64,000 nt of DNA, taken from positions 1 through 64,000 of the forward strand of contig CAIZEI010000151.1 in assembly GCA_903931945.1 (NCBI GenBank), given 5' to 3'. Below the pieces are notes generated by a model, which was not told the DNA's origin, searched no databases, and saw only the letters and a program-made list of their open reading frames with translations. Both the position numbers and the translations under genes were made by a program. Shown here piece after piece: positions 46,387 to 55,198 of this stretch. Numbering within the stretch: the stretch's first letter is position 1; each line of letters opens with the position of its first letter. Origin of the DNA: an uncultured Hyphomicrobiales bacterium (lineage in GTDB: Bacteria; Pseudomonadota; Alphaproteobacteria; Rhizobiales; Beijerinckiaceae).

Positions 46387-46866
46387 ATGCCTGTCGCCAT
46401 TCGCCGCATCGTCACGGGACACGATTCCAGCGGCAGGGCTGTCGTCAGCGTCGATGAAATCGCCAAAAACGTTATATCGACGCGACCTGGTCAATCCAGC
46501 GCTGTCATATGGTCCCATGCGGCGACGCCGGTCGATAATACGGAAGCGGGCGATGGCGGTCTGCGCGATGTCCGGCAATGCGCCGGGGATGGCGCCATAT
46601 TCAGGGTGGTTCAATACGATCCGGGCGTCGCTCCGCGCAATCACCGCACCGAGACAATCGATTACGCCACAGTCATTTCCGGCGAAATCGACATGCGCCT
46701 TGACGACGGCGCAGAAGTGCATCTGCGCGCAGGCGACGTTCTGGTGCAGCGCGGCACGATTCACGACTGGATCAACCGTGGCGTCGAACCCTGCATCATC
46801 GCGTTTGTGCTGATTGCAGCCAGGCCTGTTGAAACCGGCAGCGCCAGCCTCGGAGCTGTGGGATGA
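46387..46866 (+). CDS. Cupin domain-containing protein
   Basis: 'TIDYATVISGEIDMRLDDGAEVHLRAGDVLVQRGTIHDWINRGVEPCIIAFVLI' cupin core. Confidence 0.9.
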   Translation: MPVAIRRIVTGHDSSGRAVVSVDEIAKNVISTRPGQSSAVIWSHAATPVDNTEAGDGGLRDVRQCAGDGAIFRVVQYDPGVAPRNHRTETIDYATVISGEIDMRLDDGAEVHLRAGDVLVQRGTIHDWINRGVEPCIIAFVLIAARPVETGSASLGAVG

Positions 46867-47831
46867 GGATCAACATTGCTGCGCTCGCCTTCGCTCTGCC
46901 GGGGTTGCCGCTCGCCTGCGCGCCTGCGCTGGCAGCCTGGCCTGACCGTCCCGTGCGCATCATCGTCGCCTCTGCGCCCGGCGGCGGGACAGATACGGTC
47001 GCACGCCTGCTTGGCGCCTGGTTGTCGCAAGCCCTGGGGCAGACATTCATCATCGAGAACAAGCCCGGCGCCGGCAATGTGCTCGGCAGCGAGGCGGCGG
47101 CCCGCGCTGCGCCTGACGGTTATACCCTGCTGATGTCGGCAAGCACGCTCGCCATCAATCATGTGATGTATAAAAAGTTGCCCTACGATGTTGTGCGCGA
47201 TTTCGCGCCCATTACACGCGTCGTGACATTGCCCAATGCGCTGGTTGTCGGGGCCTCGCAACCCTATCGCAACACAGCCGATTTGCTCGACGCCGCGCGG
47301 AAAGATCCGGGCGCATTGACCTTTGGGTCAGCCGGCATTGGCACGGCGCCGCATATGGCGATGGAGCTCCTTAAATCCATGGCCGGCGTCAATCTCACAC
47401 ATGTCCCCTATACAGGCGTCGCGCCTGCTCTTATCGATGTCGCGGGCGGTCGCGTGACAGCGATGCAGGTCAATTATCTCTCCGGCAAACCACAGATCGA
47501 TTCAGGCGTGTTGCGAGCGCTCGCCGTTTCGTCGTCAAGGCGCTCAGCCCTGGCGCCAGACGTTCCCACCATCGCGGAATCGGGCGTGCCGGGATTTGAG
47601 GCGAACCAATGGTTCGGACTTTTGGCGCCATCCGGCGCGCCGGCGGAAATTCTGCAACGTTTGCATGATGAAACCGTCAAAGCTCTCGCCTCAAGCGAAC
47701 TGCGACAGAAATTCGCAGCCGAGGGCGCCGAACCCGTCGGCGATACCCCTGAAGCGTTTGCAGCCCTGATCCGCGCCGAGATGGACAAATGGGCCGGCGT
47801 CGCCAGGGCAGCGCATATCGAGGCCAATTAA
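46863..47831 (+). CDS. Tripartite tricarboxylate transporter substrate-binding protein (Bug/TctC family)
   Basis: 'WPDRPVRIIVASAPGGGTDTVARLLGAWLSQALGQTFIIENKPGAGNVLGSEAAARAAPDGYTLLMSA'. ATGA overlap with the cupin gene. Confidence 0.93.
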   Translation: MRINIAALAFALPGLPLACAPALAAWPDRPVRIIVASAPGGGTDTVARLLGAWLSQALGQTFIIENKPGAGNVLGSEAAARAAPDGYTLLMSASTLAINHVMYKKLPYDVVRDFAPITRVVTLPNALVVGASQPYRNTADLLDAARKDPGALTFGSAGIGTAPHMAMELLKSMAGVNLTHVPYTGVAPALIDVAGGRVTAMQVNYLSGKPQIDSGVLRALAVSSSRRSALAPDVPTIAESGVPGFEANQWFGLLAPSGAPAEILQRLHDETVKALASSELRQKFAAEGAEPVGDTPEAFAALIRAEMDKWAGVARAAHIEAN

Positions 47832-47944
47832 CGCCAGGCCATTTGCGTCGGCGTCTTTGTGGACACGCAGGATAGAAAGCCGGTTGCGCAGGGCGCCGGC
47901 AAACCCTCTTTCACCAGCGACGATTCCCGAATGGCGCGCCTCAA

Positions 47945-49348
47945 ATGACCAATGCGACGCAACAAATGACGAATGCGCCGCAACCCGCGCGCGCCGTCTT
48001 TACGGTGGGTTCGCCGCTGCGGCATGTGCTTGTCATGACGGCGACCGGCTCCATTGGATTGATGGCGATATTTGTCGTCGATCTGCTGTCGATCCTCTAC
48101 ATCTCCTGGCAGGGCGCGCCGGCGCTGACAGCCGGCCTCGGCTTTGCGACCCAGGTCGTCTTCCTCGTGATGTCAATCAACATCGGCATGTCGATTGGCG
48201 TCAGCGCTCTGGTGTCGCGCGCCATCGGCGCCGGAGACCGCGCGCAGGCGCGGCGGCTCGCAAGTTCTGGCCTGCTGCAATCTTTCGTTTTGTCGAGCGC
48301 AGCAGGCTTCGCGCTGTTTCCCTTCCGCGATCCGGTTCTGCGTGCGCTTGGCGCCAGCGGCGCAGCGCTGGAAGCCGCTTCGACGTTTCTGGCATGGACC
48401 CTCCCCTTCACGGGCGTCATGGCGATCGGCATGGCCCTGGCGGGTCTGCTGCGGGCCGCGGGCGACGCCAAGCGCGCCATGTATGTCACCCTGTTTGGCG
48501 CCATCGCCACCGCGATCATCGATCCTATCCTGATCATCGGTCTGAAAATGGGCGTTCTGGGCGCCGCAATCACCACCGATTTCTCGCGTTGCGTGTGGGT
48601 AATGGTCGGCGCCTGGGGCGCGATCAAAATCCACAGACTTGTGGAGCGCCCCCGATGGGTCCTGGCCATGGATGACCTGCCCGAAATCTTCGCCATCGCC
48701 GGCCCCGCGATCCTCACCAATGTCGCTGCGCCCATCGCCAGCCTCTACTCCGTGAGCGTGATGGCGCAATTTGGCGAATCCGCGCTGGCTGCAGGTTCGA
48801 TTATCGACCGCATCGTGCCGGTGGCTTTTGGTCCGCTCTTCGCCATGTCTGGTGTGATCGGCCCCATCATTGGTCAGAATTATGGCGCAGGGCTGATCGA
48901 GCGGGTCCGGGCCACCCTGACCAGCAGCTTTGGCTTTTCGGCGGTCTATGTCGCCATTGCGTGGGCGCTGCTCTATCTATCCTCGCCCGCGATCGTAAAA
49001 TTGTTTTCAGCGCAGGGCCAGACCGCCGATCTTGTGCTGTTTTTCTGCGCCTGGGGGGCGCTGGGCTGGGTCTTTCTCGGTTGCCTTTTTGCAGCCAACG
49101 CCGCTTTCAACAATCTTGGCCACGCAACGATATCCACAGCCTTCAACTGGGGGCGGGCGACACTCGGATTCATCCCGTTCGTCACGATCGGCGCCCATTA
49201 TTATGGCCCGCAGGGCGTTATCATGGGCGCGGTCGTCGGGGCCGCAGTCTTTGGCGCCGGAGCGATCGGCTGCGCCTACTGGCTCGCGGGGAGACTGAGA
49301 GCGCCGCAGCTCATAAAAAATGCGGCGCCCGAGATAAAAATGTCCTAG
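47945..49348 (+). CDS. MATE family efflux transporter
   Basis: 12-TM protein: 'SIGLMAIFVVDLLSILYISWQGAPALTAGLGFATQVVFLVMSINIGMSIGVSALVSRAIGAGDR', 'GAAITTDFSRCVWVMVG'. Confidence 0.92.
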   Translation: MTNATQQMTNAPQPARAVFTVGSPLRHVLVMTATGSIGLMAIFVVDLLSILYISWQGAPALTAGLGFATQVVFLVMSINIGMSIGVSALVSRAIGAGDRAQARRLASSGLLQSFVLSSAAGFALFPFRDPVLRALGASGAALEAASTFLAWTLPFTGVMAIGMALAGLLRAAGDAKRAMYVTLFGAIATAIIDPILIIGLKMGVLGAAITTDFSRCVWVMVGAWGAIKIHRLVERPRWVLAMDDLPEIFAIAGPAILTNVAAPIASLYSVSVMAQFGESALAAGSIIDRIVPVAFGPLFAMSGVIGPIIGQNYGAGLIERVRATLTSSFGFSAVYVAIAWALLYLSSPAIVKLFSAQGQTADLVLFFCAWGALGWVFLGCLFAANAAFNNLGHATISTAFNWGRATLGFIPFVTIGAHYYGPQGVIMGAVVGAAVFGAGAIGCAYWLAGRLRAPQLIKNAAPEIKMS

Positions 49349-49407
49349 GTTCGAAATATTGTGGGATTGAACGGCCCGCTCGGGCGCGCGCAATGGAGCG
49401 AACTCAA

Positions 49408-50151
49408 ATGAATTTGAATGACATTCTTCAGGCGGCGCAAGGCGGCCAGGGCATTACCAATATCGCGCAGCAATTTGGTCTTTCGCCGGAGCAGGCGCAG
49501 GCGGCCATCAACGCCGTATTGCCTGGTCTCTCGCAAGGCTTGCAGAACCAGGCCGCCACCCCCGGCGGTCTCGGCAATATTCTGGGGCATCTTGCCGACC
49601 CGACGCATCAGCAAACCTACACGAACGCCGCAGCGGCCGCTTCGCCTGCCGCTGCCCAGGCTGGCGGCAATGTGCTGGGGCAGATTCTTGGCAATGGCGG
49701 TATTGTCCAGCAACTCACCCAACACGCCGCCCAAAGCACGGGCCTGCCGCCCGCTATCATCCAGCAAATGATGCCCGTGATCGCCTCAATGGTGATGGGT
49801 GGCCTGTTTCATTCGGCGTCCAATCAGGGACTCGGCGGAATGCTGGGTCAACTTGCCGGTCAGGGCAACCTTGGCGCGGCGCTCGGTCAGGCGATGGGCC
49901 AGGCGCCGGCGCAAGCCTCCACCGGCGGCAGCGGTCTGGGCGGAATGCTCGGCGGTCTGCTTGGCGGCCTTTTTGGCGGCGGACAGGCTGGCGCGACAAA
50001 GCTGCCCGGCGGTCTCGATCCCGCCACCGTGCAGGCAGGCTTGAGCACGCTCACAAATATGCTGGGCCATGGCGTGCAGGTGCCGGCGGGCCAGCAAGCC
50101 GGGTTACAGGATATTCTCGGCCAGCTGATGGCTGCAGGAGCCAAACGCTGA
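49408..50151 (+). CDS. DUF937 domain-containing protein
   Basis: 'MNLNDILQAAQGGQGITNIAQQFGLSPEQAQAAINAVLPGLSQGLQNQ...GLPPAIIQQMMPVIASMVMGGLF' and Gly-rich C-part. The upstream part of the computed ORF overlaps the MATE gene. Confidence 0.88.
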   Translation: MNLNDILQAAQGGQGITNIAQQFGLSPEQAQAAINAVLPGLSQGLQNQAATPGGLGNILGHLADPTHQQTYTNAAAAASPAAAQAGGNVLGQILGNGGIVQQLTQHAAQSTGLPPAIIQQMMPVIASMVMGGLFHSASNQGLGGMLGQLAGQGNLGAALGQAMGQAPAQASTGGSGLGGMLGGLLGGLFGGGQAGATKLPGGLDPATVQAGLSTLTNMLGHGVQVPAGQQAGLQDILGQLMAAGAKR

Positions 50152-50168
50152 AGCTTTCAGCCTTCATT

Positions 50169-51170
50169 ATGCCGGGGATGGCGGCGTTGAGCCTGTGGGC
50201 GTCAACGCCGGTCTTCGCCCAACAAGTTGGCGCATCGCCAGGCGCCATCGTTTTGCGCGTCGCCGGTCGTCCGGGCGATCTGCCGGTGGCGAGCGCCAAT
50301 CTTGTCGCGAAGTATCTGTCGCGACAGCTGGGCGGCGTCAACATCAGGGTGGAGGTCCGGACCACCGCTTCCGCCCTTGACGTTCTGAATGATTTTGCCG
50401 CTGCCGCGCCCCGTGATGGATCGGCGCTCTTGCTGGCGCCGCCGATAACCGCGCAAATGCAGGCGCTCGCGGTTCCAGGCGCCGCCTATGACGCGGGGGC
50501 TTTCAACTGGATCGGCGCCCTGTCACACGCGCCGATGACGCTGGCGGCGTCATGGGTCACCGGCTTCCGCACGCTCGAAGACGGCGCGCGTCGGGAAATG
50601 GAGGTCGGCGCTGTTGGCGATATGAACGAGGGGGCATGGTATCCGGCCGTGCTCAATGCGCTTTTTCGCACCCGCTTCAAGGTCGCGACAAATTACCGAT
50701 CGAGCCGGGAAATCGACGCCGCCATCGATTCAGGCGAGATCGGCGGGAGGCTGGCAAGCTGGGCGGAGTTCAACTTCGGTCAAAGTCCGCTCTTTCAGCA
50801 AGGCAAGTTGAATTTTCTCATGCAGATCGGACCAGTGGGATTGTCTGAACTCGGTCGCACGCCGCTGCTGGGCGATATCGTCAAAGCGCCCGGAGACCGC
50901 GATATCGCAAGCTTTATCTCGAGCGACGCGGCCCATGGCCGTTCCCTCGCAGCCCCTCCCGGGACACCGGTCGAAATTGTCGAGCGATACCGCAAGGCCT
51001 TTGCTGCAATGACCTCGGACCCGGCGTTCATTGCCGAAGCCCACGATTTGCATATCGAAACCTCGGGCGTCGATGGCGCGGCGGTCGCGCATCTTGTCGC
51101 CGCGGAGCTGGCCGCGCCGGCGGACGCGGTCAGGCGCAGCCGGCAGGCTATTGTGAACGGCGCGCAATAG
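50169..51170 (+). CDS. TctC/Bug-like periplasmic substrate-binding protein
   Basis: Signal peptide, 'VLRVAGRPGDLPVASANLVAKYLSRQLGGVNIRVEVRTTASALDVLNDFAAAAPRDGSALLL', 'PPGTPVEIVERYRKAFAAMTSDPAFIAEA'. Confidence 0.75.
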   Translation: MPGMAALSLWASTPVFAQQVGASPGAIVLRVAGRPGDLPVASANLVAKYLSRQLGGVNIRVEVRTTASALDVLNDFAAAAPRDGSALLLAPPITAQMQALAVPGAAYDAGAFNWIGALSHAPMTLAASWVTGFRTLEDGARREMEVGAVGDMNEGAWYPAVLNALFRTRFKVATNYRSSREIDAAIDSGEIGGRLASWAEFNFGQSPLFQQGKLNFLMQIGPVGLSELGRTPLLGDIVKAPGDRDIASFISSDAAHGRSLAAPPGTPVEIVERYRKAFAAMTSDPAFIAEAHDLHIETSGVDGAAVAHLVAAELAAPADAVRRSRQAIVNGAQ

Positions 51171-51202
51171 GCTGGGCCGCCGGCGCAAGCGACGCTCCCA
51201 AA

Positions 51203-51376
51203 TCACAGATTGCCGGCAATCGGCCCCATCCATTTCGACGATATTTTGGAGCCCATGGTTGTGACGCTGCCGACGATGATAATAGATATCAAAAGGCCAA
51301 TAAATCCATACTCGATAGCCGTCGACCCGCCTTCATCGCGACAAAGTTCACGCAGCAAAGTCATCGCCCGATGCAT
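51203..51376 (-). CDS. Flp family type IVb pilin
   Basis: 'MHRAMTLLRELCRDEGGSTAIEYGFIGLLISIIIVGSVTTMGSKISSKWMGPIAGNL', canonical Flp pilin. Confidence 0.9.
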   Translation of the reverse strand: MHRAMTLLRELCRDEGGSTAIEYGFIGLLISIIIVGSVTTMGSKISSKWMGPIAGNL

Positions 51377-51629
51377 AAATGGCTCCCGTCCGGGGCCATA
51401 TTGTCCGTCAGTCTTTAGGATAGAGTTAATCGCTTCGGCTAAAGGTCGGATCAGTCTGCGTATATGCAAAAGTGCCTTAGAAATGGTCAAAAGCATCTAT
51501 GAATCTTATTGGCGAAGGTTCGCTTTTCAAGCGGCGGTCGATCGTTTGCTTCGCGGACGAAGGCCCATTAAGACAGCGTCGCGGACGCACTCCGTAGGTA
51601 TGTGACCGACTGTCCCGGGGGGCTCCGAT

Positions 51630-53012
51630 ATGGCGCGCGATGTGTCCGATTCAACGCCAATTGAATCCCGCAACGAAATTCTGGAATGGCTTGAAAGCGG
51701 CGCAAAACCGGCCAGCGAGTTCCGGCTGGGTACGGAACACGAAAAGATTCTGTTCTATCGGAGCGACCTTAGTCCCGTCCCCTACCAGACGGGAGCTTCG
51801 GGACGCGGCGGCGTCCGCGCTTTGCTTGAGGGCATGGCGGCAGAAACGGGCTGGGACGCGATTGAGGACGCCGGCGCACTGATCGGTCTGTTCGATCCGG
51901 AAGGGGGCGGCGCCATTTCGCTGGAGCCCGGCGGGCAGTTCGAATTGTCCGGCGCTCCGCTTGATTCCATCCACCAGACCGCACAGGAACTCGACGCGCA
52001 TCTTGAACTGTCCAGAAAGGTTGCTGCCCGACACGATATCGGCTTTCTAGGGCTTGGCATGAGCCCGAAATGGTCGCTGGCCGAGACGCCGCACATGCCC
52101 AAAAGCCGCTACCGGATCATGACAGACTATATGCCGAAGGTCGGGACGCGCGGGCTCGACATGATGTACCGCACCGGCACTGTGCAGGCCAATCTCGACT
52201 TTTCCTCGGAAGCCGACATGGTGCGCAAATTACGCGTCGCCATTGCCCTGCAACCGCTGGCGACCGCCCTGTTCGCAAATTCGCCCTTTACGGACGGCAA
52301 ACCGAACGGCAGACTCTCTGAACGATCGGAAATCTGGCGCGATACAGACAACCAGCGCGCGGGAATGCTGCCCTTCGTTTTCGAAGACGGCATGGGTTTC
52401 GAGCGTTTTATCGATTACGCGCTCGATATACCGATGTATTTCGTCAAGCGCGGCGATACCTATCACGATGTGACAGGCGCAAATTTCCGAGATCTTCTCG
52501 CGGGACGTCTGGCGGCCATGCCGGGCGAGACGGCTACTCTGTCGGACTGGGCCAATCACCTCTCGACGATCTTTCCTGAAGTCCGGTTAAAGAAGTATCT
52601 GGAAATGCGCGGCGCCGATGTCGGCTCGCGCGATCATATCCTGGCCTTGCCCGCGCTCTTTGTCGGTCTGCTTTACGACGACGGCGCGCTCGACGCGGCC
52701 TGGGACACAGTCAAGGGCTGGAGCGCCGAGCAAAGGCAGTCGCTGCGTGACCAAATACCGCAACTTGGCCTTTCTGCGACCATCGCGGGACGCAGTCTGC
52801 GCGAGATTGGCCGCACAGTTCTTGCGATCGCCCGCGAAGGCTTGCGCAAGCGGCGGCGGCTTGACGCCCGGGGCCGTGACGAAACGCTTTATCTTGGAGT
52901 GCTGGATGAACGCATCGCGACCGGTCGCACGGCTGCGGAGCATTGGCTCGACCTGTATTATCGCGAGTGGCATGAATCGGTTGATCCGGTGTTCCGCGCC
53001 GCAGCTCTTTAA
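51630..53012 (+). CDS. gshA: Glutamate-cysteine ligase
   Basis: 'FRLGTEHEKILF', 'GAISLEPGGQFELSGAPLDSIHQTAQELDAHL', 'FLGLGMSPKWSLAETPHMPKSRYRIMTDYMPKVGTRGLDMMYRTGTVQANLDFSSEADM'. Confidence 0.95.
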   Translation: MARDVSDSTPIESRNEILEWLESGAKPASEFRLGTEHEKILFYRSDLSPVPYQTGASGRGGVRALLEGMAAETGWDAIEDAGALIGLFDPEGGGAISLEPGGQFELSGAPLDSIHQTAQELDAHLELSRKVAARHDIGFLGLGMSPKWSLAETPHMPKSRYRIMTDYMPKVGTRGLDMMYRTGTVQANLDFSSEADMVRKLRVAIALQPLATALFANSPFTDGKPNGRLSERSEIWRDTDNQRAGMLPFVFEDGMGFERFIDYALDIPMYFVKRGDTYHDVTGANFRDLLAGRLAAMPGETATLSDWANHLSTIFPEVRLKKYLEMRGADVGSRDHILALPALFVGLLYDDGALDAAWDTVKGWSAEQRQSLRDQIPQLGLSATIAGRSLREIGRTVLAIAREGLRKRRRLDARGRDETLYLGVLDERIATGRTAAEHWLDLYYREWHESVDPVFRAAAL

Positions 53013-54034
53013 ACGGCGCGCGCGCGCCAGAAAAATCGTCGTTTCCGGCGCGCTTTCTCGATCCACATTTGCGCTTCGGCAATCGCGGCGAGTTCGGCGC
53101 GCGCACCCGGGATAAAGGCTTCAAATGCGCGCCAGAATTGCTGGCGAATCATATCCCGCTCCATCAGAATTTCGTGTTTTGCGTATAGGATCGGCAAATA
53201 CCGCCCCGCCTTAAGGCGCGTTGAAAAGCGCTCCACAGCGCGCGCGTCAACGACGCGGTCATCGTCGGCGCCGAACACCAGCGCGGGCGTCAGGACCCGT
53301 CGGGGATATTCGGGGTCGGCAAACTCATCCATCAGCCGGAACGCTGCATTGATCCAGCCGATCGTCGGAGCGCCGATGGCAAGCGCTGGCGCAGCGGCCA
53401 CAATATTGGCGTTGCGGCGGAATCGAATGGGGTCCGAAGTCAGGATATTGCCTTCGAACGGTTGCGCGAGCATCGATTTTGACCCACCGCCGGGTATGAA
53501 GGAGCCGCCAAGCCCGATTGAGTCCAGCGCCTCCGCCAGAAAATGTGCGGCGCGCGGCGCACGAAACCCCTGGATGGCGATCATTGGAGCGATCAACGCC
53601 AGACGTTCAAAAGGCGAGACGCCCCGACGCGCCTGCGAAATCAGGATTGCCGCGCCCATCGAGTGGCCCAGCGCGAACCAGGGTTTTGGACAAAACGGCT
53701 CCAGCGTCTGGTCCCGGATGGCGTCGAGGTCGCGATCATAGAGCGAGAAATCGTCAATATGGCCCTTGCGGGAATTGTCGAGGTCGCGCCCCGAAAGCCC
53801 CTGTCCCCGCCAATCAAAAACAACGACGGCAAGCTTGCGAGACAGCAATTCTGCGACAGTCTCGAAATATTTTTCGATGAACTCGGCCCGCCCGGTGCAA
53901 ATCAGCACCGTGCCAAGCGCCTCGCCCTCCGGGTGCCAGCGCGCGACGCGCAACGCCATGCCATCGACGGCGCGCAGGGTCGTCGCCACTGCGCCGGGCG
54001 GCATCGGGTTATCAGGCGTGACGATCAATTCCAT
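53009..54034 (-). CDS. Alpha/beta hydrolase (lysophospholipase PldB-like)
   Basis: 'TVLICTGRAEFIEKYFETVAELLSRKLAVVVFDWRGQGLSGR', 'FALGHSMGAAILI', 'LTPALVFGADDDRVVDARAVERFSTRL'. Confidence 0.92.
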   Translation of the reverse strand: MELIVTPDNPMPPGAVATTLRAVDGMALRVARWHPEGEALGTVLICTGRAEFIEKYFETVAELLSRKLAVVVFDWRGQGLSGRDLDNSRKGHIDDFSLYDRDLDAIRDQTLEPFCPKPWFALGHSMGAAILISQARRGVSPFERLALIAPMIAIQGFRAPRAAHFLAEALDSIGLGGSFIPGGGSKSMLAQPFEGNILTSDPIRFRRNANIVAAAPALAIGAPTIGWINAAFRLMDEFADPEYPRRVLTPALVFGADDDRVVDARAVERFSTRLKAGRYLPILYAKHEILMERDMIRQQFWRAFEAFIPGARAELAAIAEAQMWIEKARRKRRFFWRARAV

Positions 54035-54103
54035 CGCAAAGCAAACTCCGCTGAGCCGCCTCTTAACATATTTTCTCGAAATGGAATTTTGGAGGGGTCT
54101 GCG

Positions 54104-54670
54104 TCAAATCGAGTCTTTGTCGCCCTCGCCCGCAACCTCCACAGGCGCCACAATTGTCACACGGCGGGCAATGAGATCGACGTCAGGGACAACGGCGCGG
54201 GTGAAGGGGAACAGCAGGGTTTCGCCACCCCCGACAGGCGCGACTTCGAGAATATCGCCCGCGCCGTAATTCGGCGCATCGACAATCACGCCGATGGGCT
54301 CGCCGAGCGAATCGACCGCTGTCATCCCGATGAGGTCGGAAATGTAATATTCATCCTCGTCCCCGGCGGGCATGCGGGCGCGGTCGGCATAGATCTCGAG
54401 ATTGGTCAGCGTCTCGGCGCCGTTGCGGTCGCTTACGCCCTTGACGCGCGCAACAAGAGCGCCTTTGCCGCCTTCGCGCAGAGCCTCGATCGCAAAAATC
54501 CGGGCGCCCGCAACATCCGTGAGATCGCCATAGTCTGCGATCGCGAGGGGGTCCTGCGTAAAGGATTGCAGACGCAATTCGCCACGCAGGCCTACCGCTG
54601 CGCCAAAAAGACCGACGAGCACAAGGCCGGGCCGGGGTTTTGTCGGCGGCGCTGGAGGCTTTTTCGCCAT
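54104..54670 (-). CDS. rimM: Ribosome maturation factor RimM
   Basis: 'LVGLFGAAVGLRGELRLQSFTQDP', 'DEYYISDLIGMTAVDSLGEPIGVIVDAPNYGAGDILEV'. Confidence 0.95.
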   Translation of the reverse strand: MAKKPPAPPTKPRPGLVLVGLFGAAVGLRGELRLQSFTQDPLAIADYGDLTDVAGARIFAIEALREGGKGALVARVKGVSDRNGAETLTNLEIYADRARMPAGDEDEYYISDLIGMTAVDSLGEPIGVIVDAPNYGAGDILEVAPVGGGETLLFPFTRAVVPDVDLIARRVTIVAPVEVAGEGDKDSI

Positions 54671-54701
54671 AGTCTTGAAGAGACCTGAAGGAGCGCGTCT
54701 C

Positions 54702-54731
54702 CCTTCTCCCGCTCATGGCGGGAGAAGGACG
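54702..54731. repeat. Perfect hairpin/REP-like palindrome between rpsP and rimM
   Basis: CCCTTCTCCCGC TCAT GGCGGGAGAAGG: inverted repeat of about 11 bp with a short loop. Confidence 0.5.
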
Positions 54732-54743
54732 CGCGGAGGGAAC

Positions 54744-55100
54744 TTACTCCGCCGCAGCAGGCGCGGCTTCAGCAGCGGCGGCGGCCGCCGCACGTTCCTG
54801 GGCCTTCTTCTTCGGCTTGGCCTTTTCCGGGTTGTTCTGCGCTTCGCGCTTTCCAACGCCGAGAGCTTCCAGCAAACGGGCGACGCGGTCGGAGGGCTGC
54901 GCGCCCTTGGCGATCCAGGCATTCGCCTTCTCGGTGTCGAGCACCACGCGTGTGGCGTCGTCCTTCTTCTTCAGCGGATCGAACGTGCCGAGACGCTCGA
55001 TGAAACGGCCATCGCGGGGCATGCGGGAATCCGCAACAACGACGCGATAGAAGGGGCGCTTCTTGGCGCCGCCGCGGGACAGTCGAATTTTAAGAGACAT
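54744..55100 (-). CDS. rpsP: 30S ribosomal protein S16
   Basis: '[43 protein letters not shown]', with Ala-rich alphaproteobacterial tail. Confidence 0.97.
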   Translation of the reverse strand: MSLKIRLSRGGAKKRPFYRVVVADSRMPRDGRFIERLGTFDPLKKKDDATRVVLDTEKANAWIAKGAQPSDRVARLLEALGVGKREAQNNPEKAKPKKKAQERAAAAAAAEAAPAAAE

Positions 55101-55122
55101 GCTTGGGTTCCTTGTTGTTCAT

Positions 55123-55198
55123 AGGCAGTAGGAGTTAGACAGTGGGCAGTAGGGGAATATTGCAATAGTCAGAAGAGCTTCCTTACTGCCTACTGCCT
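55123..55198. repeat. Inverted/direct copies of AGGCAGTAGG between ffh and rpsP
   Basis: AGGCAGTAGG at 55123-55132, GGCAGTAGG at 55145-55153, and the inverse CCTACTGCCT at 55189-55198 (within TACTGCCTACTGCCT). Confidence 0.55.

Noticed and set aside
48961-49407. N-terminal extension of the 48961-50151 ORF
   Set aside because: Overlaps the MATE gene out of frame; the recognisable DUF937 protein begins at ATG 49408 (or 49393).
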